Shown: in pieces, positions 33,435 to 45,288 of the stretch
How positions within the stretch are numbered: position 1 is the stretch's first letter
Layout: each line of letters starts with the position of its first letter
DNA from: Pohlia nutans
Lineage: Eukaryota; Streptophyta; Bryopsida; Bryales; Mniaceae
DNA length: 64,000 bases
Assembly (NCBI GenBank): GCA_022496805.1
Contig: CM040093.1
Coordinates: 9,014,213-9,078,212 of the forward strand
Reading direction: 5' to 3'
Position numbers and translations under genes: made by a program
The notes under the pieces: model-generated
Databases searched by the model: none
Told to the model about the DNA's origin: nothing
Seen by the model: the letters and a program-made list of their open reading frames with translations, nothing else

Positions 33435-34011
33435 TTAACCTCTAAATGCCTAGAGCCCTCTCCAAATTCGGCAGTTTTACAAAGATGCATTATAAAATGC
33501 AATCTAGAGGGATATTTTGAACTTGATATATGAATAAAAGTTGTACATTATGAATTTTAGATTCTATCCATATGGTTAGATCTATGATTGCTATTACCAA
33601 TAATTTTGTATAAAATTTGAAACGTGAAATTCAAAATTATTTTGTAATTCAATTACGAATAAGATATTGACAATTTACGGATGAAATTTTTTGTGATGGG
33701 TTGAAATGTAATACTCTAAATGTAGTGATTTTTGAAGATTTGTTGGTTGCTTAATTTTATGAGTTGACTTTTTTTAGAGCACTTTTACACTGAAATCTTC
33801 AAAATTTTGGGTGAATCACTACAATATGAAATGAGGCATAAAATTTTCACAAATCATCCCCTTTCTAATCGGATCACATATGCATGAAGCTAACTTCCCA
33901 TAGAATCTATAGTAAAATTTCCACACTACAAAAAGTGCATGACAGATGAGAAATTATGGATGAAATCTGTACATCGTCCAAAAAATGGAAGCTCAGGCAA
34001 TTAAGGGTTAA
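33435..34011. mobile_element. TTAA-bounded MITE, family A, copy 2
   Basis: A 577-bp copy of the element at 123-699 in reverse orientation, bounded by TTAA (33435-33438, 34008-34011). Sequence identity to copy 1 is high throughout. It shares its right TTAA with the next element. Confidence 0.85.
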
Positions 34012-34867
34012 CTCTTAAATGTCCTCAACCCCTGTCCAAATTAGGTAGTTTTGCAAAGATGCATTATAAAATGCAACTAATAGGGATATTTTGAACTTGA
34101 TATATCAATAAAAGTTGTTCATTATGAATTTTAGATTCTATCCATACGGTTAGATTTGCGAATGCTATCACCAATATTTTTGTATAACATTTAAAACTTA
34201 AAATTTAAAACTCTTTTGTAATATGATTACAAATAAGATATTCACAATCTAATAATGAAATTTGTTGTGATGGGTTGAAATGCAATACTCTAAATGTAGT
34301 GATTTTTGGAGATTTTTTGGTTGCTTAATTTTATGAGTTGACTTTTTCAAGACCATTTTTAAACTAAAATCTTCGAAATTTTTGGTGAAACACTGTAACA
34401 TGAAATGAGGCATAAATGTATCACAAATCATCAACTTTCTAATCGGATCACACATGCATGAAGCTAACTTCCCATAGAAAATTCAGTAAAAAATTCACAC
34501 TGCAAAAAGAATTAAACTTAAAAAATTTGTATAAATTATAATTTTCACTTTCAAAGTTTAAAATATAGCATGATTAGTTGAAATTGGTTTCTCTGTTGTA
34601 AACTTCAAAAAAATGATGGAAGAAACATCATGACCTTCTCCAAATAGCAAATTGTATAACACTAAGAGAATGTTGAGGTGATCCACTTTGAAAAATTCTA
34701 CTAGGTGGAGTTTAACGTGGATTGACATAATTCAAAATGCATTGGAAAGTAGACTTGATATAGTATTCTAAGGTATTTTTGGTTTTTCAAAAAAAATAAT
34801 GTTTTGGGCAGCCCGTTAAAAACAAACAGCAACTAGAAAATGGTCATTTGAGCATTTAGGAGGTTAA
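34008..34867. mobile_element. TTAA-bounded element, family A hybrid
   Basis: It starts at the shared TTAA (CTCTTAAATGTCC) and follows family A closely to about 34,510. It then continues with different sequence up to CATTTAGGAGG-TTAA (34,864-34,867). It is either a longer family A relative with replaced interior or a truncated copy next to a second element end. Confidence 0.6.
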
Positions 34868-35109
34868 TTGCACAACATTTGTATCAAAAAAATTAAGATT
34901 TTTTTTTCAATTATTATGTAAATTATGGCGTAGAATTATTTTTTCACCTTTTTGATTTAAAAATGTTTCAAAGAGGATTTTTACAATCCAAGAGAGAAAC
35001 CAAATTGAAAAAAGAAATTATATATAATTTCTTTCATGTCAAATGCATTATAAAAGATTCAATCAGAGTACCGATATATCAAAATTTGATTTAGAGTAAA
35101 ACACAATAA

Positions 35110-35408
35110 TTCCAGTAACGGCCTTAGGTCGGAGCTGGTTTAGTAAATTATTTCAAATTGATTCTTAGTGGTCACTATAGATTCGACTTGTGAGTGGCGA
35201 ACCGTCAGTAGATAGTTCTATAGTAGGATTTTCTATGATGTAACCGCTAGCCTTTCACATCCTTGGATGGTCTTCCCATGACTGTTCCATTCCGTGTTCC
35301 ATTATGTTCTCGAAGACCATTATGTGAATTAACCTAGTTTTACATGTCTTTTCAATTTTATGGCCTTTCACTTCGTCACCAGCGGTGCAGAGAGAAGCAA
35401 AGCGCTAG
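35110..35408 (+). repeat. Interspersed repeat family H, copy 4
   Basis: About 299 bp from TCCAGTAACGGCCTTAGG to AAGCGCTAG followed by T. It is the first of three copies within 1.1 kb. Confidence 0.7.
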
Positions 35409-35480
35409 TATATAACTCACAATTTACAACTTAATTCAAATGTTGTCAACAAACTAATCTTTCAAAAATTGTTTTATAAT

Positions 35481-35790
35481 TCCAGTGATGACTTTAGGTC
35501 GGAGTTGGTTTAGTTGGGTCTTGGCGACTATAGGTTGCACTTGTGGATATCCAACATTTATATGATATGTAAGCAAGGTGGCGAGCTGCGAGCCATCAGT
35601 CAATAGTTCTAGGGTACGGTTTTCTATGATGTAACCTAGTCTTTCACATCGTTGGATGGTCTTTAAAAGATTGTTCCATCCTCGAAGAACATAATCATTA
35701 TGTGAAGTAATTTCTAACCCTTTTACGTCTTTTCAATTTCATGGCCTTTATTGTCGTTATTGGTCGTGCGGAGAGAAGCAAAGCGCTAAT
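35481..35790 (+). repeat. Interspersed repeat family H, copy 5
   Basis: About 310 bp from TCCAGTGATGACTTTAGG to AAGCGCTAA followed by T, direct orientation relative to copy 4. Confidence 0.72.
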
Positions 35791-35900
35791 ACATTTTTAT
35801 AAATTGTGAATATTTGAGGTACTTTGTGATCTTTAGGGATTTAGAGATTAATTCTATTTTTAAATTTATTTCCATTTTCAAATCACATATATAATATATA

Positions 35901-36162
35901 CTAGTGCTTTGCTTATCTCCGGACCACCAATGATGAAGTGAAAGGCCACGAAATCGAAAAGACGTGAAAGGTTAGATTACATAACATGATGGTCTTCAAG
36001 GATAGAATGGAACAGTCATAGGAAGACCATCCATGGATGTGAAAGGCGTGGCTTGTCAACTCGCTTACATATCCTATAAGTGTTGGAAATCCACAAGTGA
36101 AACCTATAGTCATCAATTCCATTTTTTCAAAACCAGCTCCGACCTAAGGTCGTCACTGGGAG
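35901..36162 (-). repeat. Interspersed repeat family H, copy 6 (reverse)
   Basis: Reverse-oriented copy from CTAGTGCTTTGCTTATCTCC to the complement of the TCGGAGCTGG end. It is slightly shortened. The 69-codon minus-strand frame here is repeat sequence. Confidence 0.7.
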
Positions 36163-37755
36163 TTTTTGCATTCTATATTTTTAAAACTATTAAAAATGAT
36201 AATAAGGTCCAACAAATATAGAAAGAAAAAAGTTTTCAATTTTTCAAAACCAAATGTGATATTTTTATATTATTACATGTTTTACTAGACTTCACTCAAA
36301 TATTAACTTAGCATGTAACAATTTACTACTCTAATTTTTAAATTGTGTACATACCGTACGTTGTGGTCGATTTCAGACAGCCAGGTGTCGAAATTGAGTT
36401 TCCACATCAGATTTTGAGAGGTCCACATTACCCTTAACCAATCACAAGTTGGCATGTGGCACTTTGGGACAAAAAGTAATTCATTAATGTCGAAACCGAC
36501 CACGACGTAGGGTAGTTGCAATATTTTTTGAATATATAAATTTAAATTTAAATTTCACATAGCTATATAATATTTTCAAATTCTACATAACCATGTATCA
36601 AAGATGAAGTGTACAATGTCACATAAATCAAGCATTAAATTTATTCAATGCCCCTATTATATTTGAGAAACCATTCAAAGCAAAAAAAAAATTAAAAAAT
36701 CACAAATGATCATTTGTGGTGATTTTATAAATTCAATGATACATATACAATAAATGCTATTTTAATTATTCTTTTAGTGGATGCAAATGATATGTGAATT
36801 TTTTTGAATAAAAATGAGTCCAATTATAAAAACTTGAACATTAGATCCAACAATAAAGATCTTGGAATAAACAACTGATGAATTTCATCCACATTTTTAT
36901 GTTATTTTCATCTAAATATGGCAATTTAATCCAGTATTTCATAAAAACTTGAAGATATTTTGGCGATCTAACATTGAGTTTTTGGTCATTTTGTATTCAG
37001 ATTAAAAAGCCCAAAAAATAGAGTTGTTAGAATATGAATGAAATTCAATTAAATTAACACATTCATACATTGTGGTTACATATCATTAATCCATTATTTA
37101 AATTAAGTTCTAGTAACCACTTTCTTTTTAATTTAGGGTTTTTTGTAAATACAACAATAATATATCATTTCTTCATAGAACATTTTTTTATTATAAAAAA
37201 GCAAATTTTAAATTTATTTCATTGATTGCACTATAGAACATTCAATGTTCTTTAATCACATTGGTATTTCTTTGTGTAATTAATATTTTTTTTATTTAAT
37301 TATTTTTAAAATTTTATTTGACCAAAAAAACTATGGCTTTCACGATTGAAAAAAAGAACATCACATGAAACAAATCAAAGATTTAGACATAATCCTTAAT
37401 TGATGCACAATAAAAAAAAACACAATTCATATTATTGTTTGTTTTGGATTGAGGTTATAAAGTAGCAAATTTGAATCTTTTTAATTATATTTTTTTATTG
37501 TTTTTGATTTATAGTTTTTGAATGGCACAATATTTATAGACTTGGACATTGTGATGAATTGCAAAAACCATATTTGAAAAACAACTTACATTTATTTTCC
37601 AAAATATTGAACTTTCATTCAAAATAGCACTATAATTAAAACCACTATATAATATTTGAAACAAATTTAAAATTATAGGTGTTAAGATATATGAACTTGT
37701 TTATTTTTATAGATCATTACAAACTAATTACACTTTAAAATTTTAAGTTGTGAAA
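36163..37755. other. AT-rich DNA upstream of the SF1 gene
   Basis: No gene seen. GTCGAAATTGAG and GTCGAAACCGACCACGAC near 36,385 and 36,489 form part of a loose inverted repeat (36,350-36,515) with TACGTTGTGGTCG and CGACCACGACGTA, possibly a decayed MITE. The SF1 promoter must lie in the last few hundred bases, but no core element stands out in such AT-rich DNA. Confidence 0.5.
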
Positions 37756-40700
37756 ATGGCTAATGAAGATACTTCCAAAACTAAAAATGATGATGTTTCC
37801 TCAGACTCAAAATTGTCTAAATTTGAACTTACAGTTGCTGTTGCTACAGCTACAGCACAAAAAACAGCTGTAGCACTCATGGCAGCGCATGCACCAACTA
37901 ATGTTTGTCAAAATGTTCAAAATTTAAATTCTATTAAAAACGTTGGAATGTGTTTGAAACCATCTACTATATCTAATGGTCGTTCAACTTTTGTCATCCC
38001 CAAAAATAAATTATTTGGAGGTCTTGTTCCTATCAATCAAAATTGTTCAACTAAAATTAATTCTAATCCCTTAAATAAAGAAGAAGATGCGGAGAAAAAA
38101 ACTAAAAAGAAGAGTAGATGGGGACCTGATCCACGAGATAACCCTATTGTCAAACGTGGCTTGGCACTTGCATTGCAAGTAAGTGGTTAAGCATTCATAA
38201 TGACAACTTAATATTCTTATGAAAACTTGTCAATATCCATGATTTAAAAAAAATTGGCATAAAGTTGTAATTTATGACAATTGCAAAAGAAGTTATTTCA
38301 TTGACTTATTAAATACATTTGACGCAATTTTCTTTCTTTGAAAATTGTGCTTTTTTTCTTTTTAAAAATATTTTATGTAATTAACGTAATTATATTGTGC
38401 TCAAATTTAAAGATTCATTGTTTTAATTATTAATAAAATACATAAATTAAATCTAACATTAACATATGTTATTATGTGATTTAAATGTTATGCATGCAAG
38501 ATGCATACATCTTTGAAAGATGTGGTGTTAATCCACCTAAGAAGGAAAAAACTATAATGCTCATATCCAGGTGAAGGCTTTTAGTGATATGGATGCCTGT
38601 TATTGGTGGGACGACTTTTGAGCAGACTCGAGCGGAGCAAATTGCTGCTCAATTGGATTTAGGGTTTTTGGACATTGAGACAACAGACACTCCTCGTTCA
38701 CCATCACCTCCTCCAATTTATGATTCTAATGGACAAAGAACAAATACACGTGAGGTAGAGAAATTATATAACGAATATTTCATTAAATTTGTAACATTTT
38801 AAAATGATGCGCTACATAAATATACATATGACTAAATTAATTACTTAAAGTGATTTGAAGAAAAATGAAATGGAGTTGCATCAAGTTGCAATGGAATTTT
38901 AATAGATTAGTATGACTAAAACTAGGTTTCTATATATTAATTTAATTCGACATTTTTCAGTTTATAAAAATATTGAAAAAGTATTTTTCTTTTAATCTAC
39001 AAGCATATGATAATTTTATACCTACAACATTTTAGACCTTCAGAAAATAATTGAAACATATGTAAAACCTTTTGAAACAATTCAACAAAAAAAAAACGAA
39101 AATGAATTAGCTTTGCAACTTCAAAGCTTAACATGTATATAAAAACAATTTGTACTTTTTATCTATAATTATTGTGTAAGTTGTATTTTATAACAATGCT
39201 TTGAGAATGTAATTAAGTAGTCAAAACATGAAAATGGTTGTCTCATTTTATAATCGATTTCAAATGCATTAAACCAAACGATAAACAAATCACTATTTTT
39301 AGCCAAACTATATATTCAAAATTCGAATGTTACAATTGAAAACATTGTTTTATTTATATTGTTTTGAAAAATCATATTAAAATATATAAAATTTATTCTA
39401 AATCAATGATAGGGAAGAAGACGTGAACAACTTGAAATTGAGAGGCGAGAAGCTATCGGTAAATCATACCAAAAAACTATAGAAATATGTTTACATTCTT
39501 CGAATAAATGATTTATGTCAATCATATATATAATTCAAAATTTTAAATGCATAACATAATTATTGTGATATTGCATTTTATTTATTTTAATATGTAAATA
39601 AATCATTTGAAAGTGCAGGCGAATGTATGAAATTGAATCCAGCATATAAACCACCTGCTGGTTTTAAACCAGTTTATAAAGAAGCAAAACTCTTTATTCC
39701 GGTGAAAAGAATTTAAATCATCTGCTAACTAATTTTGTCAAATTTTGAGATATTTTGATATATTTTAAATTTAAATTATACAATTAAGATTTCTTAAATG
39801 TTGACATTTTATAGTTAAACTTTTATTTGCATTGTACTAATCAAGTCATGTGCTTGTAGGTAAAACATTATCCTGGCTATAATTTCATTGGTCTCATTCT
39901 AGGCCCTCGAGGAAATACTCAAAAACGCATGGAACAAGTTAGTAATTCCTATTGTTTAAAATTCTATATACATATATGTTGCCAAAAATACAAATAATTT
40001 AAAATAAACAAATAATTCATTATGTATAATATAATAATTTCAAAATATATGAACATATAAGTTTATTTTATTTTATTTGTAAATAAAAAAGGAACAAGAA
40101 ATTTATCTTATAGGCCTACACAATAGAAGTAACAATAGGGGGAGGAAAATTGTTGCTAAAATTTAAAAAGTAAATTTTTTTTTTTGTTAAATACTAAATT
40201 CAAAATATTCACTCAAATTCTTTTATAACACAACGTTTTTTTGAATAGATTGTTTTTTAATCATCTGAATTTCTATAAATTTTCCAAATATTCAATGTTT
40301 AGAATACATGCAGTGATTTTCTATGTAGATGTAGTCAAAACTTAAGTCATTTGAATTCTTTTTAGAATGTACTAAAAGGTTTGATTGTAACAAGTGATAT
40401 CTATTTTTGAATTTTTTTGACTTCATTATACTAAAACTTAAATTTGGCCTTTAACCCCTAAGCGTCCCGGCGTCCATATTTTGGACGTTTTTGAGGGACA
40501 TTCACCTTTGAAGAGCTGTAACTTTTTAAAAACGTGTCCGATTTTACTGAAATTTTGCAAAAACTCCCGGCATGATGTACGGAGTTTGTGGTAAAAATTT
40601 CAGATCAATCCGAGATGAATTGAATTTTTGGTGATCATTTGAAAGTAGGTATCTTTTTTTTGGACAGTTCTGTGAATTTTGATGGCAGCAACTTCGGGGG

Positions 40701-42800
40701 CTTGTATCTCCTTCATTCCAAGTCCGTTTTCAATAAAAACTTGTTGGGTGGAATTCCCCTTGAAGTCTAGTTATCATGGTAAAATTTTCATGTCAATCCA
40801 TGTTGTTATGAATGTTTGGGAGTCATTTTAGTGCACGGGTCTAGTTTAAACACTTTTTGCTTTTTGGTTCAAATGGGTCACTTTTCGGGCTACTTTTTGA
40901 CATTGCAAGGCCATTTTAGGGAACATTAAGTTTTTTCATGAGGCTTTTTTGGTACCAATGTGTTTATATGATGATTTTGAACTACTTTATAGTTGAAAGC
41001 TTTTTCATTTGAGTAATTTTGAAAACGAATTTCACCTCTAACTGTGTTGCTAGGAAAATTTCAGCATCCTTTTTTAGCACTAAAACACTATGATCTTGCA
41101 ATCTATATGGCCAAATGACCCCAAATTGATCCACATGATCTACAACATGTATGTTACAAGATTGTACGGTTGAGATTTCTATACCTCACTTACATGTAAC
41201 ACATCAAAAGCGATGATGATTTTAAGCCCAAAAAAGCTAGGGACCCTTAGGGGTTAAAATGACCCTATTGCATCGAATCTATTTAATAAAATGAAGTTTA
41301 TTTATACTAATTTTAATTGTAATGTTAAAATTAAATTCTATACAATTACAAGTTTGATAGATATTGTAATGTCCACACTACTATTTTAGATACTACCTTT
41401 ATCAAATTTACATAGACACAATATGCATCATCATGTTCATTATAACCTACTCGTTTTATAAACTTTAAAAAACACCTTGCATATCATAGGATTGATGTAA
41501 TTTTTAAATTATTATTTTTATTGAAAATATTGGTTATTATTTTTATTGAAAATGGTAAGAATTATTCCTATTTTTCTGCTTTTCAAAAAAGACATGAATT
41601 TTAATTAATACATAATTCTACTTAAAATGCAAAAGTATTTTTTCTGTTTAATTTCTTTGACCAAATGTACTATACCAATTACAATTCAATTTCACCTTTC
41701 AAGGTTTGAGAGTCAATGATTTTTCTAAAAGCGTGTTTTATAAATCATTGTGACATATCATATTTTAAAGTGCTTTAATATATATTTTGAATTGTAAATC
41801 AATAAATGATCACATTATTCAAATTATAACATAATAGTAATGATATATTTTTTAGGAAACTGGAACCAAGATAGCTATTCGAGGACGAGGTGCTCTTAAA
41901 GAAGGGAAGGTACAAACAATATAACCATCATAAACTTATTACGTTTTTTGTGTGAACTTTTTAATTTTAATAATTAACATACTCATAAACTAACATCCCA
42001 AATGTAAAATTAACTTCTTCTTTACTTTTTTGTTTTAATTTTTATTGATGAAAAACACTTACACTTTTGTATTTGTATTTGTTGTCAGCGACCTGTTCAA
42101 TCAGGTCGTCGTGATAAGGACTTAGAAGGACTACATGATGATTTGCATGTCCATATAACAGCAGATTGTATTGAAAAAGTTGATGCAGCAGTTGCACTTA
42201 TTGAGCCTCTTTTGACTCCAGTCGATGTAAGTATTTAAAAGTTGAGGGTATAGAATAAGTGTGATTTAGCCATTTTTGAAGTTTATTTATATTTTGTAAA
42301 TGATTTTTTTATTCCCATTTTTTTGGTTCATTTGATTGTAAATTTTGAAAAATTAGTCCTATGATAGAATTTGGTTCTGACAAGTAAAAAAATTATACTT
42401 TTAATTTTATTGGTCAATATTTTAGCAATGTTGGTCTTAGTGTTTTTCAAATTCAACTTCACTCATCACTTAACACCAATTTTATAAGTCGTTTCGTTTA
42501 TTTAAACAAACACATCATTTAATTGTACTTGTCACTTTTCAAATAACTTTATAGATGATTATAACTAATTAACATCAATAAGACTTCAAGATACTTAGAT
42601 ATTTAGATAAAATTGATTTAAGGTTCAAGATTCAAGGGATCTATACATACAATTAAACAAAATTAACACTTTTTCAAATTCATTTGATGTTTCAAATTTT
42701 ATAATATAATTGCAGGAAATTGAAAATATGCATAAGCGTAAACAACTCCGAGAACTTGCAGAAATGAATGGTAATAAAAAAATAAAAATAAAATAAATAA

Positions 42801-42843
<43 letters not shown>

Positions 42844-45288
42844 GGCATTATAAATACATGCATGTTTAAACAAACTTTTTCTTCAAATTGACCTTACCAT
42901 AATTTATCATATATTATTATTATTATCATTATCTAGTATATTTTAAAATATCAAAGTTGAAAAAAGAGTTATTGAATTATGGTGCATGAAATAAAAAATT
43001 GTTCTATCAAGTATTGATTAAATATGCATATAAAAATAATTTAAAATACAAAATTAAATGTCTTATACATTAGAATTCTATTTTATTTTTCAAAATAGGA
43101 ACTATTCGAGATTTTTTGAAAATATGTTCAATTTGTGGAGAAGTGGGTCACCAAGATTGGCAATGTTCAAAAGAAGCTTTGATTACTTTTCAATCAAAGG
43201 TGTGTTTTGAAAAGCTTTTTATATTATTAAAGAAAATTGGAATTTCAAAGATATATAATTTATTTGTACAATTAATACATCTTTGAATTTCTTAAAACCA
43301 AGATTAAATTTTATATTCAAAAAATAGAGTTGTAAATAATTATCTATTTAAAAACATATTTATTTATAGTTACAATACATCTTTTAAAAAATTACAATGG
43401 ATTTACTTAGTGTTTTTAAAAAAATATTTTACTATAGGAAATTCATTTCTAAATATTTATGTGCGTTATAAATTTTTAATTGAATTGATGTAACCCTTCT
43501 AGTACATTTCAAGTTGAAATATTAATTCTCAAAGAGTAAAAATTCTCAAATACAATTTTGAGAAGAAATTGATATTGTAACAATTCATGTTTTTATTAGG
43601 TAGTTTGTTCAATATGTGGAAATGGTGGTCATCCATCAATGGATTGCCCACAAAAGACTTTAAAATCCGCATCTACAGAGGTTGGTTAATTTTTTATTAA
43701 ATTAAGATGATTTATTTTTAATCAATATATTTCAAATTTAACTAAGATTAAAAATGTATAAATAAATAATTCCAATAACATCATTTATTTGTACAATACT
43801 TAAACATGGTATTTTACATATTTTATAATATTTTAAATGATTGAATTCATTTAATCAAATTTTGTACTTAATACATACTAGTATTTTTTAAATAATTAAA
43901 TGGCTTTTGTAAAAGGTAATATTCACATATATAAATATTTAATTTTCTTTAATTCTCTTTATTTTTTAAATGTTCTTAGGGTCAAACACTTGATATTGAA
44001 TACATGAATTTTTTGAAAGAATTAAACAATGGATCATTAGGAGTTGTTAGTAATGCATCTTCTTCATCAATGGCAACAAATACAAGTACTTCAGGTAATT
44101 TTTTTGATATATCAAATTTCAAGCATATTTTGTTGTAACATTGAAGATACAATATAAATATTTGATTGTATAAAATATGCTTTTTTCTAAATAATACAAT
44201 AGTTTTTAAATTGTATAAATTTTGACTTGTAATTTTATACTTCAATTGACAACTTAAAAAAATTGTAATTTGCAGAATTGTCAAGTACAAATACATCTTG
44301 GAGTGGTATACAAACATCCAATAAACAACCCATGACATTGAATAATACATTGATGCCCCAACCTCGGCTACCAACTTCTACAATCATGAATCGACCTCAA
44401 ATTATTTATATACGTAGTCCAACACCATGGAGAGGAATTAATGGACTTCAACCACAAGGCATTCCAACAAAATTAATAAGAATTGCAGGTGGAAATTGCA
44501 TACAACAACAACCACCTATGTGTATTACTCCTATAACAAATGGACCACCTGGAACAGGTTCACAAAACGATTTAAAACCCAATGCAATCAATGACAATAC
44601 TACTCAAAAATCAGAGAAGACCGTTACATTTGTTCAAAGTCCAATTTCAACACTTGGATCCAATCAAAGTGGCCCAAGATTGTCATACAATCCAGTATGT
44701 ATGGTAACAAGCCCAAGTCCCCTTGGAATACGTCCTCAGCAAATGATAAGGCCAATTTATCAAACAATTGTACATCCAAATATGCCATCGCAACCAATGA
44801 GATGTCAACAAATTCGAGTTATTCATAGACCTCCGAATGGAATCGTAAATCCTATGAATGTTGTACGTACTCAAGTCGTAGTACCTCATCAAACCAATGA
44901 TTATAGAAATATTCAAAGACCAACTTCTATTCAACCACTACAAGGACCTTTTAGACCAAATTCATTACAAACTCAAAGTCAAATTTGTGCTTGGCCACAA
45001 CCTATGGCTCCTACATGCCTTTCCCAAGGAACTCAAAGTTCCCAACAATCAACTTTATCAAATTCTCATGTATCTTCTCAAAGTTGGCAAACTCTTCCTA
45101 TGAATGCTACAAACTACATACAACCACGACATGTCAACCAATGTGTACAACCTCATCCACCACCAACCTTCCAATCTGAAACTAGTGTTATTGATTCGCA
45201 ATCCAAAAATTCAACTACAAAGTTAGCAAACACACAATCCATTGATGTTGAATATGAAAAACTAATGGCTACAGTAGGAATCACTTGA
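37756..45288 (+). CDS. SF1: Branch-point-binding protein SF1/BBP (RRM-less)
   Basis: Twelve exons: 37756-38178, 38626-38754, 39413-39458, 39619-39701, 39860-39937, 41856-41909, 42089-42226, 42716-42770, 43099-43199, 43600-43680, 43980-44094 and 44276-45288. All are GT-AG with agreeing phases, giving 771 residues. Features: a U2AF-ligand motif KKKSRW (117-122); SPSP (166-169) before an NTRE linker; a KH/QUA2 domain (about 215-335) with GPRG at 242-245 and [13 protein letters not shown]; two CCHC knuckles (C345-C358, C372-C385). A Pro/Gln/Asn/Ser-rich tail of about 340 residues follows. SF1 recognises the intron branch point and hands it to U2 snRNP through U2AF. Plant SF1 normally has an RRM after the knuckles; none is visible here. 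Exon 2 starts at TTTTGAGCAG, because the upstream AG at 38,578-38,579 leads to a stop in frame. Introns are AT-rich; intron 5 (1.9 kb) carries an 807-bp TTAA element. Confidence 0.85.
40451..41257. mobile_element. TTAA-bounded MITE, family D, copy 2 (long)
   Basis: An 807-bp element in SF1 intron 5, bounded by TTAA (40451-40454, 41254-41257). Ends: CCCCTAAGCGTCCC and the complement of CCCCTAAGGGTCCC. It is richer in GC than the intron around it and has no long open frame. Longest of the TTAA elements apart from the hybrid at 34,008. Confidence 0.82.
42799..42840. repeat. TA/TAAA microsatellite in SF1 intron 8
   Basis: AAATAAATAAATA passes into a long uninterrupted AT dinucleotide run within the intron. 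Simple repeat, likely variable. Confidence 0.8.

Noticed and set aside
38578..38625. Alternative exon 2 start of SF1 at TTTTAG (38,579)
   Set aside because: Its phase does not fit exon 1 (phase 0) and the continuing frame meets a stop; the AG at 38,624-38,625 fits both phase and family alignment.
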